A stretch of 64,000 bases of DNA from Croceicoccus sp. Ery15 (lineage in GTDB: Bacteria; Pseudomonadota; Alphaproteobacteria; Sphingomonadales; Sphingomonadaceae): contig NZ_CP087588.1 of NCBI RefSeq assembly GCF_020985305.1, forward strand, positions 1,593,501 to 1,657,500, given 5' to 3'. Below are positions 45,403 to 52,705 of this stretch, in pieces; position 1 is the first letter of the stretch, and every line of letters starts with the position of its first letter. A model generated the notes under the pieces. That model ran no database searches, was not told where the DNA came from, and was given only the letters and a program-made list of their open reading frames with translations. A program made the translations under genes and the position numbers.

Positions 45403-45560
45403 GCAACAAAATCACCAATAATGTTGCAATCCAACAAGACGCTTATTTTTCATATACTTAACTAATGCATAGAGATTTTTCAGCAATTTTTTGTGGCCCG
45501 CTTCATAAAGTTATGTGTATATTATTATTAGTATAATCACATTATTGGTGATTTTGTTGC
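45403..45560. promoter_or_regulatory. predicted invertible promoter segment
   Basis: Perfect 22-bp inverted repeats (45403-45424 and 45539-45560, starting GCAACAAAATCACC) bound 114 AT-rich bases. A perfect TATAAT (45532-45537) just inside the right repeat faces the secreted-protein operon 50 bases away; its -35 element is weak. A short tyrosine recombinase gene lies next to the left repeat. Inversion would turn the promoter away from the operon, so the present orientation looks ON. Confidence 0.75.
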
Positions 45561-45587
45561 AAATAATAGGAGCAAACACATGAAATG

Positions 45588-46298
45588 ATGAATTTTAAAT
45601 CTTTACAAGAAAATGGCCTTTTACTTTCTTTATGTTTATTAGGTTCGACAAGCTTTAGCCACGCCACTCACGCACAGAGCAGTGCCCTCATCACCAGCGG
45701 AATGGGCGGTGGGGCATCAAGCACGGCGCGCCTCAGTGCGATCCAAGCACACCAGATGAACCGCCTCTACGCCGCCGAGAGCTGTGGCAGCCTGGGCCAA
45801 TTTTATGGTCCCGCTTTCGCAGGAGACAAGGATGCGCAAGACTGCTTGAATGACCTTCGCATCACAGCCGAGGGTAACATTGGCGTTGGCACGCCTGCCC
45901 CCGAAGAAAAGCTTCACGTCACCGGCAACGTGAAGATTGACGGGACGCTCGCTGCCAGCGTGGAAGCCCCGATCGAGAACACCGATATAGCTAACAAAGA
46001 GTACGTGGACACGACCATCGCCGCTGCGGGCGGAGGTGGAGGTCGCGGACTCGTTATATGGGGCTCTGCGGGCTGCCCGACCGACTGGACTCAAGCCTAT
46101 AGCGGAAGAGCAGTTGCTGCCCATATCGCGAAGTCCGACTTGGACCCCAATGCGTGGCAAACCGATCTGAGTAGCCTAATTTGCGTCGCGAACACCTTTG
46201 CTTTCGGGACTGGTTATGGCCCATCGCTAGTTTGGAACGACGGCTCCGGACGAGTTAAGAAATCACTATTGCTAGGCTGCGCGCTTTGCGTGCAATAA
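45588..46298 (+). CDS. secreted fibre-like protein with shared C-terminal domain
   Basis: The product (236 aa from the ATG at 45588; another ATG at 45585) has a signal peptide ending near SHATHAQ. Residues about 95-150 carry patterns common in phage tail fibres and pilus-tip adhesins (GNIGVGTPAPEEKLHVTGNVKIDG, NKEYVDTTI). A Gly run leads to a C-terminal domain (GLVIWGSAGCPTDWTQAYSGRAV ... GCALCVQ) that recurs in the next gene. It is probably exposed at the surface. It is the first gene behind the invertible promoter. Confidence 0.7.
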   Translation: MNFKSLQENGLLLSLCLLGSTSFSHATHAQSSALITSGMGGGASSTARLSAIQAHQMNRLYAAESCGSLGQFYGPAFAGDKDAQDCLNDLRITAEGNIGVGTPAPEEKLHVTGNVKIDGTLAASVEAPIENTDIANKEYVDTTIAAAGGGGGRGLVIWGSAGCPTDWTQAYSGRAVAAHIAKSDLDPNAWQTDLSSLICVANTFAFGTGYGPSLVWNDGSGRVKKSLLLGCALCVQ

Positions 46299-46313
46299 TG
46301 GTGAGGTGAAGAA

Positions 46314-46790
46314 ATGTCGTTATTTTTAAATGTCTTTTCGTTTCTTGCTTTCGCGCTTTTATTCGTATCGTTTCATTTTAATGAACGCGGGAACGAACGT
46401 CCGAATTCATACGCAGCCTTCGCCACATCTATCCCAGCTCCAGATGAAAGCAAGCCGACGATTCATGCCGTCGCGGCGGGCACCAATGGTGGAGCGGGCA
46501 TTACCATTTGGGGGACTACAAACTGTCCAGAGGACTGGTCCGCAGTCTATGTCGGAAAAGCGATTGTCGCATCTGGAGTTGCTGAATCGGGCTCAGGGAT
46601 ATCGATGCTTTACGGTTTGACCAACACAGTATGCGCCGCTGGTCTCGGAGCGTTTAACGAATTTGACTACCGCTCAAACTATAGCACTCAGAACGATTTG
46701 AGATGGCTGGACGGTATGGCAGATCGCCCATCGGCATCAAGCGGAAATACAGCGATCCCCTGCGCCCTTTGCATAAAACAAGTTGATTGA
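46314..46790 (+). CDS. secreted or membrane-anchored protein sharing the IWG-CPxDW domain
   Basis: The 158-aa protein has an N-terminal hydrophobic anchor or signal (FLNVFSFLAFALLFVSFHF) and then the same C-terminal domain as its upstream neighbour: GITIWGTTNCPEDWSAVYVGKAIV ... CALCIKQ. The conserved Cys residues (CPxDW, a central Cys, CALC) suggest disulfides. It lacks the fibre-like middle part. It starts 15 bases after the previous stop. No known family comes to mind. Confidence 0.7.
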   Translation: MSLFLNVFSFLAFALLFVSFHFNERGNERPNSYAAFATSIPAPDESKPTIHAVAAGTNGGAGITIWGTTNCPEDWSAVYVGKAIVASGVAESGSGISMLYGLTNTVCAAGLGAFNEFDYRSNYSTQNDLRWLDGMADRPSASSGNTAIPCALCIKQVD

Positions 46791-46798
46791 GGAGAATA

Positions 46799-47314
46799 AT
46801 GAAATACGACGCATTAATTATATCATTTTTTGTGGCTTTGTTAGTCTCAGCCCCGCCCTCTCTCTGGGCAGATGAGGTCTCGGCCTCTTGTATAATCTCT
46901 GACGCCAGAATTTTTGGCTCATCACTAGAGCCTATTGTAGAACGCGGATCCGTGCTGAGGGTTGCTAAGGGCGAATGCTCCATTGAGATCGAGCGAAATT
47001 CTCTAGTGCTTTTTCGCTCAGGCGCAATGTCGAAGCCTATCATCAAACAAGTGCGCGGTTTGGGTGGTGATACCCTTGAACTCAAAGATGGCAACGTTCT
47101 AGTTAATGAAAAAAAGCTAAGCACCGCGACCGGCAAGCCCTTCTCGCTATCTGAGGAGCGTCAAGCCGTGCTGCACATGTATGTGCGGGACTACAACGGC
47201 ATCATCCCCGAAAACACATTCTTGTTGCTGGGCACGAACCCGGCTGGTGCGCTTGACAGCACTCGCCTGGGCCTCATCCACCGGAATGACATTATCGGCG
47301 TTGTGAAGCCCTAG
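46799..47314 (+). CDS. signal-peptidase-like (S26/TraF type) exported protein
   Basis: The 171-aa protein has a signal peptide (MKYDALIISFFVALLVSAPPSLWA) and an S26-like core. The likely Ser-Lys pair is Ser42 (SSLEPIVERGS) and Lys83 (KQVRGLGGDTLELKDGNVLVN), matching the S-x-x-P and K-x-V-x-G-x-x-GD patterns of LepB and TraF. It may process the neighbouring secreted proteins in the periplasm. AGGAG precedes the ATG at 46799, eight bases after the upstream stop. Confidence 0.7.
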   Translation: MKYDALIISFFVALLVSAPPSLWADEVSASCIISDARIFGSSLEPIVERGSVLRVAKGECSIEIERNSLVLFRSGAMSKPIIKQVRGLGGDTLELKDGNVLVNEKKLSTATGKPFSLSEERQAVLHMYVRDYNGIIPENTFLLLGTNPAGALDSTRLGLIHRNDIIGVVKP

Positions 47315-47348
47315 GGGATAGGGCTGCGCACAGCCTCCAACAAGTTAA

Positions 47349-47387
47349 GGAATGGCGACGGAACCTCCAACCCGTCGCCTTCCACCA
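47349..47387 (+). repeat. stem-loop ending in ACCA (unit 0)
   Basis: GGAATGGCGACGG pairs with CCGTCGCCTTCC (one bulged T) and is followed directly by ACCA and then AATTGA. It lies between the peptidase-like gene and the Cys-rich gene and resembles the four units at 48231-48450. Confidence 0.6.
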
Positions 47388-47416
47388 AATTGAACCGAAA
47401 TAGGAAATCATATGCT

Positions 47417-48205
47417 TTGAAACTTCGCACGATCTTTATGGCAGCTTTCATACTCTCGACATGCTCACAAATGGCTCAAGCTCAGAGCATGAGCGCACGG
47501 GGCATTGGCAGCAGTAGCACTGAAGCGACCTTTGATCGCTGCGCACAGAGAGCGCCCAGCGTGAAACAGCGAGCGCTCCTAATTGAGCGGCGCATTCAGA
47601 TCATTCTCAACTGCCACAACCAAGGCCAGCTGTACGACCCGCAGCAAGACGTCTGCATTATGCCTGATTTCTCGCCAAATCACCGCTTCACTTCCCGTCC
47701 CTATGGGGACACTTTGGTTCTCCAGAACCCAGATGGTACATGGGGGGAGGAAGTAACCCTCGGAGGGAATGTCGGCGGCAGCGTGACATGTGTTGAACAA
47801 CCGGTAGCTGTTTCACCCGTGGCGGCACCTCCGGTCAGTGCGGCACCGCCGCCGATAACTCCGCCGTCGACAAAGCCGCCAGCGTGCTCATCAGATGAAG
47901 GAAGGTCTTGTTGCCCTTACACCTCTTGCAGCTCCAACGGCACGGTTCAGTGCAACGGGAGCTGTTCGGGAGCAGTCGAGCAACCCGCGTGCGCGGCAAG
48001 CACGGGCGGTTCATGTTGTCCCTATGACGCATGCAGCTCGAACGGCACGGTCCAATGCAATGGGAGCTGTGCGGGGGCTGTCGAAGACACTGGTCCGCCG
48101 TGTAGAACCATCACGATATGTCCGCCAATATGTGTGCCAGGGCCTCACGGCGAATGCCAATCCGAAGAACCCGGGCCATGTCATTCCTTCGAGATATGCG
48201 ATTAA
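47417..48205 (+). CDS. secreted Cys-rich protein with tandem repeats
   Basis: From the TTG at 47417 the product is 262 aa with signal peptide MKLRTIFMAAFILSTCSQMAQA; a TTG at 47390 would add nine residues. A Pro/Ala/Val linker (residues about 140-165) leads to two repeats of about 34 residues with the pattern CCPYxxCSSNGTVQCNGSCxGAVE, then a final Cys-rich tail ending CHSFEICD. The many cysteines indicate a disulfide-bonded extracellular protein. No known family is recognised. It is the last gene of the phase-variable operon. Confidence 0.65.
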   Translation: MKLRTIFMAAFILSTCSQMAQAQSMSARGIGSSSTEATFDRCAQRAPSVKQRALLIERRIQIILNCHNQGQLYDPQQDVCIMPDFSPNHRFTSRPYGDTLVLQNPDGTWGEEVTLGGNVGGSVTCVEQPVAVSPVAAPPVSAAPPPITPPSTKPPACSSDEGRSCCPYTSCSSNGTVQCNGSCSGAVEQPACAASTGGSCCPYDACSSNGTVQCNGSCAGAVEDTGPPCRTITICPPICVPGPHGECQSEEPGPCHSFEICD

Positions 48206-48651
48206 GGAGTAGGCCACTGAGAAGAGTTATGGAGAATGCGTTTGACTGCTCACTGTCGGGTACCTGTGCGCATTCTCCACCAAAATTACGAAGAGCGTGG
48301 AGGTTATGAGCGTCCCTGCGCTCTTCACCAGATTGATCTCTGTTATGGAGAATACGTCCCGAGCCACGGCGCGACCCCAAACGTGCCCGCGTATTCTCCA
48401 CCAATTTACCTATGAGGGCCGGTAACGCCTCCAACCTACCGCCCTCACCAGATTGAGTTGAAGCTGCTCATGCAGCGGCCTCAAAGAACAACAGACCGCT
48501 GCCTGTGTCGTCATCGTGGTGGCGACTATGCTGACGGTGATCATCATCATCGTCGGCAGCACTTATGATGGTGATGACGATCATCATCACGACAAAAGAA
48601 GAGCGCTCCAGTGGAGCGCCTTCTTGGTCGTGGTGGTGGACGGGCCGCCGA
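48206..48651. other. gene-free stretch with hairpin array and low-complexity tail
   Basis: The first half holds four stem-loops ending in ACCA (listed separately). The second half has ATCATCATCATCG-type low-complexity DNA and a hairpin at about 48597-48625 (GAGCGCTCC/GGAGCGCC) that probably terminates the minus-strand gene at 48652. Confidence 0.5.
48231..48450 (+). repeat. array of four stem-loops, each ending in ACCA
   Basis: Stems are GGAGAATGCG (48231) with 48269-48278; GAAGAGCG (48290) with 48319-48326; GGAGAATACG (48347) with 48390-48399; GAGGGCCGGTA (48414) with 48437-48446. Each 3' arm is followed at once by ACCA and then an ATT-containing word. Units 1 and 3 are near copies whose stems differ by a compensated G-C to A-T change. 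Unit 4 shares loop words with unit 0 (CCTCCAAC). Confidence 0.65.
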
Positions 48652-48906
48652 TCAGGCGGCCGCACCCACCGCAGGGGTGAAGCGGTAATCGCCGCCGATG
48701 TCGTCATCATATTCGATGCCGTAGAGGGTTTCGGCCATGACCGAGAAGACCTCGTCGGGCGCGACGCCGCGATTGTAGGCGGTGGTAATGTCGCAAAGCT
48801 GCTCGTGGGTGGCGGGCTCGCCGAACTCGGCGATCAGCATCATGTCCACTTCGTAGGTGTATTCGTCCCAGCTCATGTCGAGGGTGGTTTCGCGGGTGTA
48901 AGTCAT
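48652..48906 (-). CDS. hypothetical acidic protein
   Basis: The 84-aa protein (MTYTRETTLDMSWDEYTYEVDMMLIAEFGEPATHEQLCDITTAYNRGVAPDEV...) is acidic with no recognised domain. AAGGACGAG precedes the ATG at 48906. Structured leader repeat copy 2 lies about 130 bases upstream, the same layout as for the DUF736 gene and ardC. Confidence 0.65.
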   Translation of the reverse strand: MTYTRETTLDMSWDEYTYEVDMMLIAEFGEPATHEQLCDITTAYNRGVAPDEVFSVMAETLYGIEYDDDIGGDYRFTPAVGAAA

Positions 48907-49016
48907 TGGTCTCGTCCTTTCGTCTTTTCGGTTGAGGCCGGGGTCGTTCGGCCTTTCTGGCAACCAAAAGGCGGGGGCTTCAGGGGGACGAATGCACCCG
49001 CAGGGACGAAACGAAG

Positions 49017-49097
49017 TGGAGGACGGGAAGCTGGCTGTTTCTTGCTGCGCGAGGAATGGCCGAAGGCCAGGGGAAGAAACCGACCAGCGCACCGTTG
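49017..49097 (-). repeat. structured leader repeat, copy 2
   Basis: GTTTCTT (49037-49043) pairs with AAGAAAC (49074-49080) around TGGCC-GAA-GGCCA (49057-49069). Compared with copy 1 the inner stem shows a compensated A-T to G-C change. The flanks GGAGGACGG and GCGCACCGTTGC are also shared with copy 1. Confidence 0.7.
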
Positions 49098-49290
49098 CAT
49101 CGGACGCCGCCCCCGCAAGGGTGCCAGTGAGTAAAGGCCAGGACGGCACCGGCAGAGCGAGAAGAGCCGCGAAAGGATTTGCGAGAGACCAAGTTTCCCG
49201 CGAAACCGACGTGAAAAGCGGTAGGGATAACACGGTGGCCATAATGCGACCTCTTTGCCGCGCCCTCCCTACCCCTCGATTTGCGACATG

Positions 49291-49322
49291 AAAAACCCGC
49301 CTCAGCGAGAAGCTGAGACGGG
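49291..49322 (-). terminator. terminator of the 50108-49345 operon
   Basis: On the minus strand GCCCGTCTCAGC and GCTGAGGCGGG form a stem with one mismatch, followed by TTTTTC. It lies just beyond the 3' end of the gene at 49345-49686. Confidence 0.75.
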
Positions 49323-49344
49323 CGATTCAAATGGCTGCCATTCG

Positions 49345-49686
49345 CTAGAGCAGCGACATTTGCCGAGAGGCGGCTTCGAGCTCTTTCCATTTCGGCGACC
49401 GCGCTTCTTCATCCAACCAAGCGCGCGCAAATGCGACAGCGCCGCCTTGGTCGTCGATGAACTTGGCGGGGATGAAGTGTGAGCGATAGCCCGTCTCGGT
49501 GACGGGCAACGCTCGGCGGGGCTCCTCCAGCGACATCAGCTCCAGATGCGCCATGCACTCCCCGTAGATTTCCTCGTAGGATGGCGACCAGCTGGGGCAG
49601 TAGCGCACCTCGATGCGATACCCCTGCCAGTCTATCTGATGGATTTCGACCGCCCTTCGATTAGTCGTGCTCATGGTCTTACTCAT
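49345..49686 (-). CDS. hypothetical protein
   Basis: The 113-aa protein (MSKTMSTTNRRAVEIHQIDWQGYRIEVRYCPSWSPSYEEIYGECMAHLELMSLEEPRRALPVTETGYRSHFIP...) is compact with mixed structure and no family I can name. Its ATG overlaps the stop of the DUF2958 gene (ATGA), so the two are coupled. Similar gene pairs occur on alphaproteobacterial plasmids. Confidence 0.65.
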   Translation of the reverse strand: MSKTMSTTNRRAVEIHQIDWQGYRIEVRYCPSWSPSYEEIYGECMAHLELMSLEEPRRALPVTETGYRSHFIPAKFIDDQGGAVAFARAWLDEEARSPKWKELEAASRQMSLL

Positions 49687-50108
49687 GCCCGCGCCTCCTT
49701 TCTGAGGTCGTTCATGACTTGGTCGCGGGCGGCATTGAGCGCGCGCGTGTCCTCGGTGATGCGCCCTGCGACGGTTGCCGCGCGCGCATAAACCCAGAGG
49801 CAATCCTCGCCTTTGAAGTGGCGGTCGCGCTCGATGCGCAGCCCAGCAGGGCCGCGCACGCTTTCCAGCTCACTTAGGCGCACCGAGCCAAGCTCGGGGC
49901 AGCCCATGCCGAGGTCACACAGACCGAAGGCGATGTCTTCGTCTTCAGGGTCAAGCTCAGTCAGCAGCCAAGTGGCTGCACCCCATGGGGCAAAGAGCTT
50001 GACCACGGGGCTGAAATTGAGGGTTTCACCGTTCTCTTTCATCTGCTCGGCATTCATCCGACCGTTTATTTTCAGGTGCTTTCGCTGCAAGTCTGTCAGC
50101 AATTTCAT
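49683..50108 (-). CDS. DUF2958 family protein
   Basis: The 141-aa protein matches DUF2958 (MKLLTDLQRKHLKINGRMNA..., VVKLFAPWGAATWLLTELDPEDEDIAFGLCDLGMGCPELGSVRLSEL). These proteins are plasmid- and island-associated with unknown function. AAGGAGG upstream supports the ATG at 50108. It is followed by a coupled hypothetical gene and a terminator. Confidence 0.85.
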   Translation of the reverse strand: MKLLTDLQRKHLKINGRMNAEQMKENGETLNFSPVVKLFAPWGAATWLLTELDPEDEDIAFGLCDLGMGCPELGSVRLSELESVRGPAGLRIERDRHFKGEDCLWVYARAATVAGRITEDTRALNAARDQVMNDLRKEARA

Positions 50109-50701
50109 GGGGGCAGTCCTCCTTGATGGTTCAAGGCGAAAGACAGGTCGGCTCCATGCCGACCCGCCCAATCGGCAAAGCCGATCGCGCCTGACCCTCT
50201 GCCCAGCGGCGAGCGTCACAATCGGTGACAGCAGTATCCAAGGTGATGCGAGCGCCAGCCCAACGATAAGCGGCAAGAAAACCGCCCCGCACGGGGCAGC
50301 CATAAGCTGGCTCGAAGGGGTGAAATCCGCCGCCACCCGAATGGTGGCCTAAGCCACCCAGTCGATCACAGTCGCGGGCAGCGGCGGACGGCGACCTTGC
50401 AAGCGGTCGTGGCTGGCATAAGCTCGAAGGTGAGGGTCAAGCAAAGAACGCCGCAGCGCTCGCGCTGCGACCATCCCGTCCTGTATAATTTTTCGGCTTT
50501 AGTGCTGTACCGATTTTCGGTTTTGATGTCGAAATCCATTGGCACTGTAACAAACCGGGGGCGTTGCGGGGTCTCCCCGCTCGAAGGGGTGACGGAAAAC
50601 GGCGCAAGAATCTGCTTGCGGCGGTTGCAGGCAGGGGAAGGCGTTCCCCACCCCCAAAAGGCATCGGCAAAAGCATAATGTCAGCTTTTTTATCATATAG
50701 C
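50109..50701. other. hairpin-rich intergenic region
   Basis: No gene is supported. Several short perfect hairpins occur close together: GGTCGGC-TCCAT-GCCGACC, ATCGGC-AAA-GCCGAT, GTCAC-AATCG-GTGAC, and GCCCCGC/GGGGC near 50284. Near the right end TGTCAGCTT occurs twice (about 50680 and 50709), the second copy overlapping the promoter of the next operon. Confidence 0.45.
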
Positions 50702-50730
50702 TTGACTTTGTCAGCTTATACCCCCATATT
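50702..50730 (+). promoter_or_regulatory. promoter of the QueC-like cassette
   Basis: TTGACT (50702-50707) and CATATT (50725-50730) are spaced by 17 bases. The start codon with GGAGGG lies 20 bases further on. A repeated word TGTCAGCTT overlaps the spacer and could be an operator, perhaps for the XRE-family protein of the cassette. Confidence 0.55.
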
Positions 50731-50750
50731 GTAAACATAGGAGGGTGCAA

Positions 50751-51323
50751 ATGACTGACGGCCCATTCAAGAATCTAAAGCTCGACAGCCGCTCTAAGCG
50801 GTTTGCTGAAGCCGTTCAGACTGACGCCGTCGATCACGAAACCCGTTGTGCTCTTGCGAACGACGCAATCCTGCGTGGTATTCTGCGCGAAACCCAAGCG
50901 CTCATTCGGGCCCTCCGAGCATACGGCCAAGATGGCCAGCTTGACCTCGATCCAAAGGCGTCGATCAAAGCAATATTCGACGCCTGCCCGAAGTCAGAGT
51001 TTGGCGATCACCTACAACGTGAAATCGGACTTCGACTTCACGAGGGAGAGGTATCGCAGGCGGCAATAGATAACGGCCTCGGAGCGGCGCTCGAAAGCGG
51101 TATCGGGGAGCTTCGCACCCGTACTCATGAGGCTTGTCTAGAAGCTCACCAAAGCGGCGAAATGCGAAAAGATCAGTTCGATAGGTTTGTTGAGGGGAGC
51201 AATCAGGCTCTGCAAGGCATCGACCGAAATCGAATTTTGGAGGCTCTCAAGGAGGGCAACAGAGGCGCGTTCAAAGAGGACGTTAAGAAAAAAGAAGGTC
51301 TAGATGAAGGGCCCAAGTTGTGA
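50751..51323 (+). CDS. hypothetical helical protein, first gene of the QueC-like cassette
   Basis: The 190-aa protein is charged and mostly helical (MTDGPFKNLKLDSRSKRFAEAVQTDAVDHETRCALANDAILRGILRETQALIRAL...), with a Lys/Glu-rich C-terminus (FKEDVKKKEGLDEGPKL). No domain is recognised. GGAGGG before the ATG fixes the start. Its stop overlaps the QueC-like gene (GTGA). In the Qat defence system a QueC-like enzyme also sits beside a protein of unknown function (QatB), so this may be the partner or substrate; that is a guess. Confidence 0.7.
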   Translation: MTDGPFKNLKLDSRSKRFAEAVQTDAVDHETRCALANDAILRGILRETQALIRALRAYGQDGQLDLDPKASIKAIFDACPKSEFGDHLQREIGLRLHEGEVSQAAIDNGLGAALESGIGELRTRTHEACLEAHQSGEMRKDQFDRFVEGSNQALQGIDRNRILEALKEGNRGAFKEDVKKKEGLDEGPKL

Positions 51324-52705
51324 ATGTGATAAGTGATTTTCAGAAAGTTTCGGAGCGCCATCTCCATATTCTTGAGACTGGCAAGCAAGCGCCGCGTCGC
51401 GGGCGTAAAGAGTGCGTCTTCGCCACCATAGGATCGGAGATAAAGTGCGATAAGGACATCTTTGACAGCTACTCATATGAGGGCTGGAAAGACATTCATC
51501 ACGACTTGCTGATTGTTTGCGCGGCAGTCGAGTATGCTGACCGCCGCTGGGCGCGGAGCGCTCGTCAGTGGTCGCGGCCAATACACGCAACGATCCCGGT
51601 GTTAGAGCTTGCGACCTGGCTTGATGCTAATGTGCAGCAACATCTCCGCGATACCCTGCGGCATCTGACCGGCGATGATTGGCGATTTACCTTCGTGCAA
51701 AACGAAGCGCCCGCGAGTGACAAAGACCGTCAACCGCCCCTCTTCCCGAACCAGAGGAAAGAGTTCGCCATCGCTTATAGCGAGGGCTTGGACTCATGGT
51801 GCGTATCTGGACTGTACAACGAAAACGATGTGGCGGTGCGGGTTCATGTCTCGAAATACCGGGCGCGACGGCGCAGAGACGAGCAGCCTTTTGACCGGTT
51901 GCCGTTCAACGTGACTGTGAAGCCCAGTCAGGAAGACAGCGCCCGTTCTCGCGGCTTCAAATTCGCAGCGATCACCGCGATCGCGGCCCATCTGTCCAAG
52001 GTCAGCCGTATCATCGTGCCAGAAAGTGGCCAAGGGGCGCTTGGTCCCGTGCTGTTGCCCCTGCGGAATATCTACCCCGACTATCGCAATTACCCCACCT
52101 TCTTTCGTCGCATGGAGAAGTTCATCAAAGCCTTGCTGGGTGTTGACCTAACTTATGAGCAGCCTCGGCTGTGGCATACCAAAGGTCAGACGATAGCGGC
52201 ATTTCTGGCAAAACCGGGCGTGAGCGCTGAACAGGTCATCAATACCCGTTCATGCTGGCAGCAACGACACAATGTCCGTGTCGGTGGCGGTAAGCCGCGC
52301 CAGTGTGGTATATGTGCCGCTTGCCAGCTTCGGCGCATGAGCTTGCACGCCGCTGGCGTCGATGAGCCACCTGAGGCGTACACTGTCTCGGACCTTCGGG
52401 CCGCCCGATACGAGACTGCCCTACCGAAGCAGAACAGCTTCCAGCCGACTTCGACCCTGTACGAATACGGGTTTATGGGTACGCGGCATCTGCAACAACT
52501 TACGGATTTCGCGGCAGAGCCGGACGCGAAGCACAAGCCCTACGTGTGTGAGCTGGCGGAAGCTCTCGGAACATCGATGGCCGACGTTCAATCGAATCTC
52601 CGAGACATGCTGAACCAACATTCAGAGGAATGGGCGGCATTCGTCGCAGCCCAGGGGCATGAAAGTTTTCTAACACTATGGACGAAGGGAGGCCGTCATG
52701 GCTGA
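51320..52705 (+). CDS. QueC-like PP-loop protein (QatC-like)
   Basis: The 461-aa protein has a PP-loop in AYSEGLDSWC (Ser154-Ser159; the usual SGGxDS has become SEGLDS) and a C-terminal zinc site of the QueC kind (Cys312, then CGICAACQLRR with Cys329, Cys332, Cys335). QueC makes 7-cyano-7-deazaguanine; longer QueC-like proteins are known from the Qat and type IV CBASS defence systems. Being longer than housekeeping QueC and lying in a mobile island, it is probably a defence-type relative. It starts with GTG, overlapping the upstream stop by four bases. Confidence 0.75.
   Translation: MNVISDFQKVSERHLHILETGKQAPRRGRKECVFATIGSEIKCDKDIFDSYSYEGWKDIHHDLLIVCAAVEYADRRWARSARQWSRPIHATIPVLELATWLDANVQQHLRDTLRHLTGDDWRFTFVQNEAPASDKDRQPPLFPNQRKEFAIAYSEGLDSWCVSGLYNENDVAVRVHVSKYRARRRRDEQPFDRLPFNVTVKPSQEDSARSRGFKFAAITAIAAHLSKVSRIIVPESGQGALGPVLLPLRNIYPDYRNYPTFFRRMEKFIKALLGVDLTYEQPRLWHTKGQTIAAFLAKPGVSAEQVINTRSCWQQRHNVRVGGGKPRQCGICAACQLRRMSLHAAGVDEPPEAYTVSDLRAARYETALPKQNSFQPTSTLYEYGFMGTRHLQQLTDFAAEPDAKHKPYVCELAEALGTSMADVQSNLRDMLNQHSEEWAAFVAAQGHESFLTLWTKGGRHG

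Noticed and set aside
47349..48450. Integron attC sites
   Set aside because: The stem-loops and nearby tyrosine recombinase suggested attC, but the RYYYAAC and GTTRRRY core sites are missing.
47349..48450. CRISPR array
   Set aside because: Repeats are few, unequal in length and not separated by uniform spacers; no cas genes are present.
48468..48710. An 80-codon His/Asp-rich reading frame on the minus strand
   Set aside because: It arises from ATCATCATC low-complexity DNA and overlaps the 84-aa gene and its terminator.
48907..49242. Upstream extension of the 84-aa gene at 48652-48906
   Set aside because: The extension would translate leader repeat copy 2; a good ribosome site precedes the ATG at 48906.
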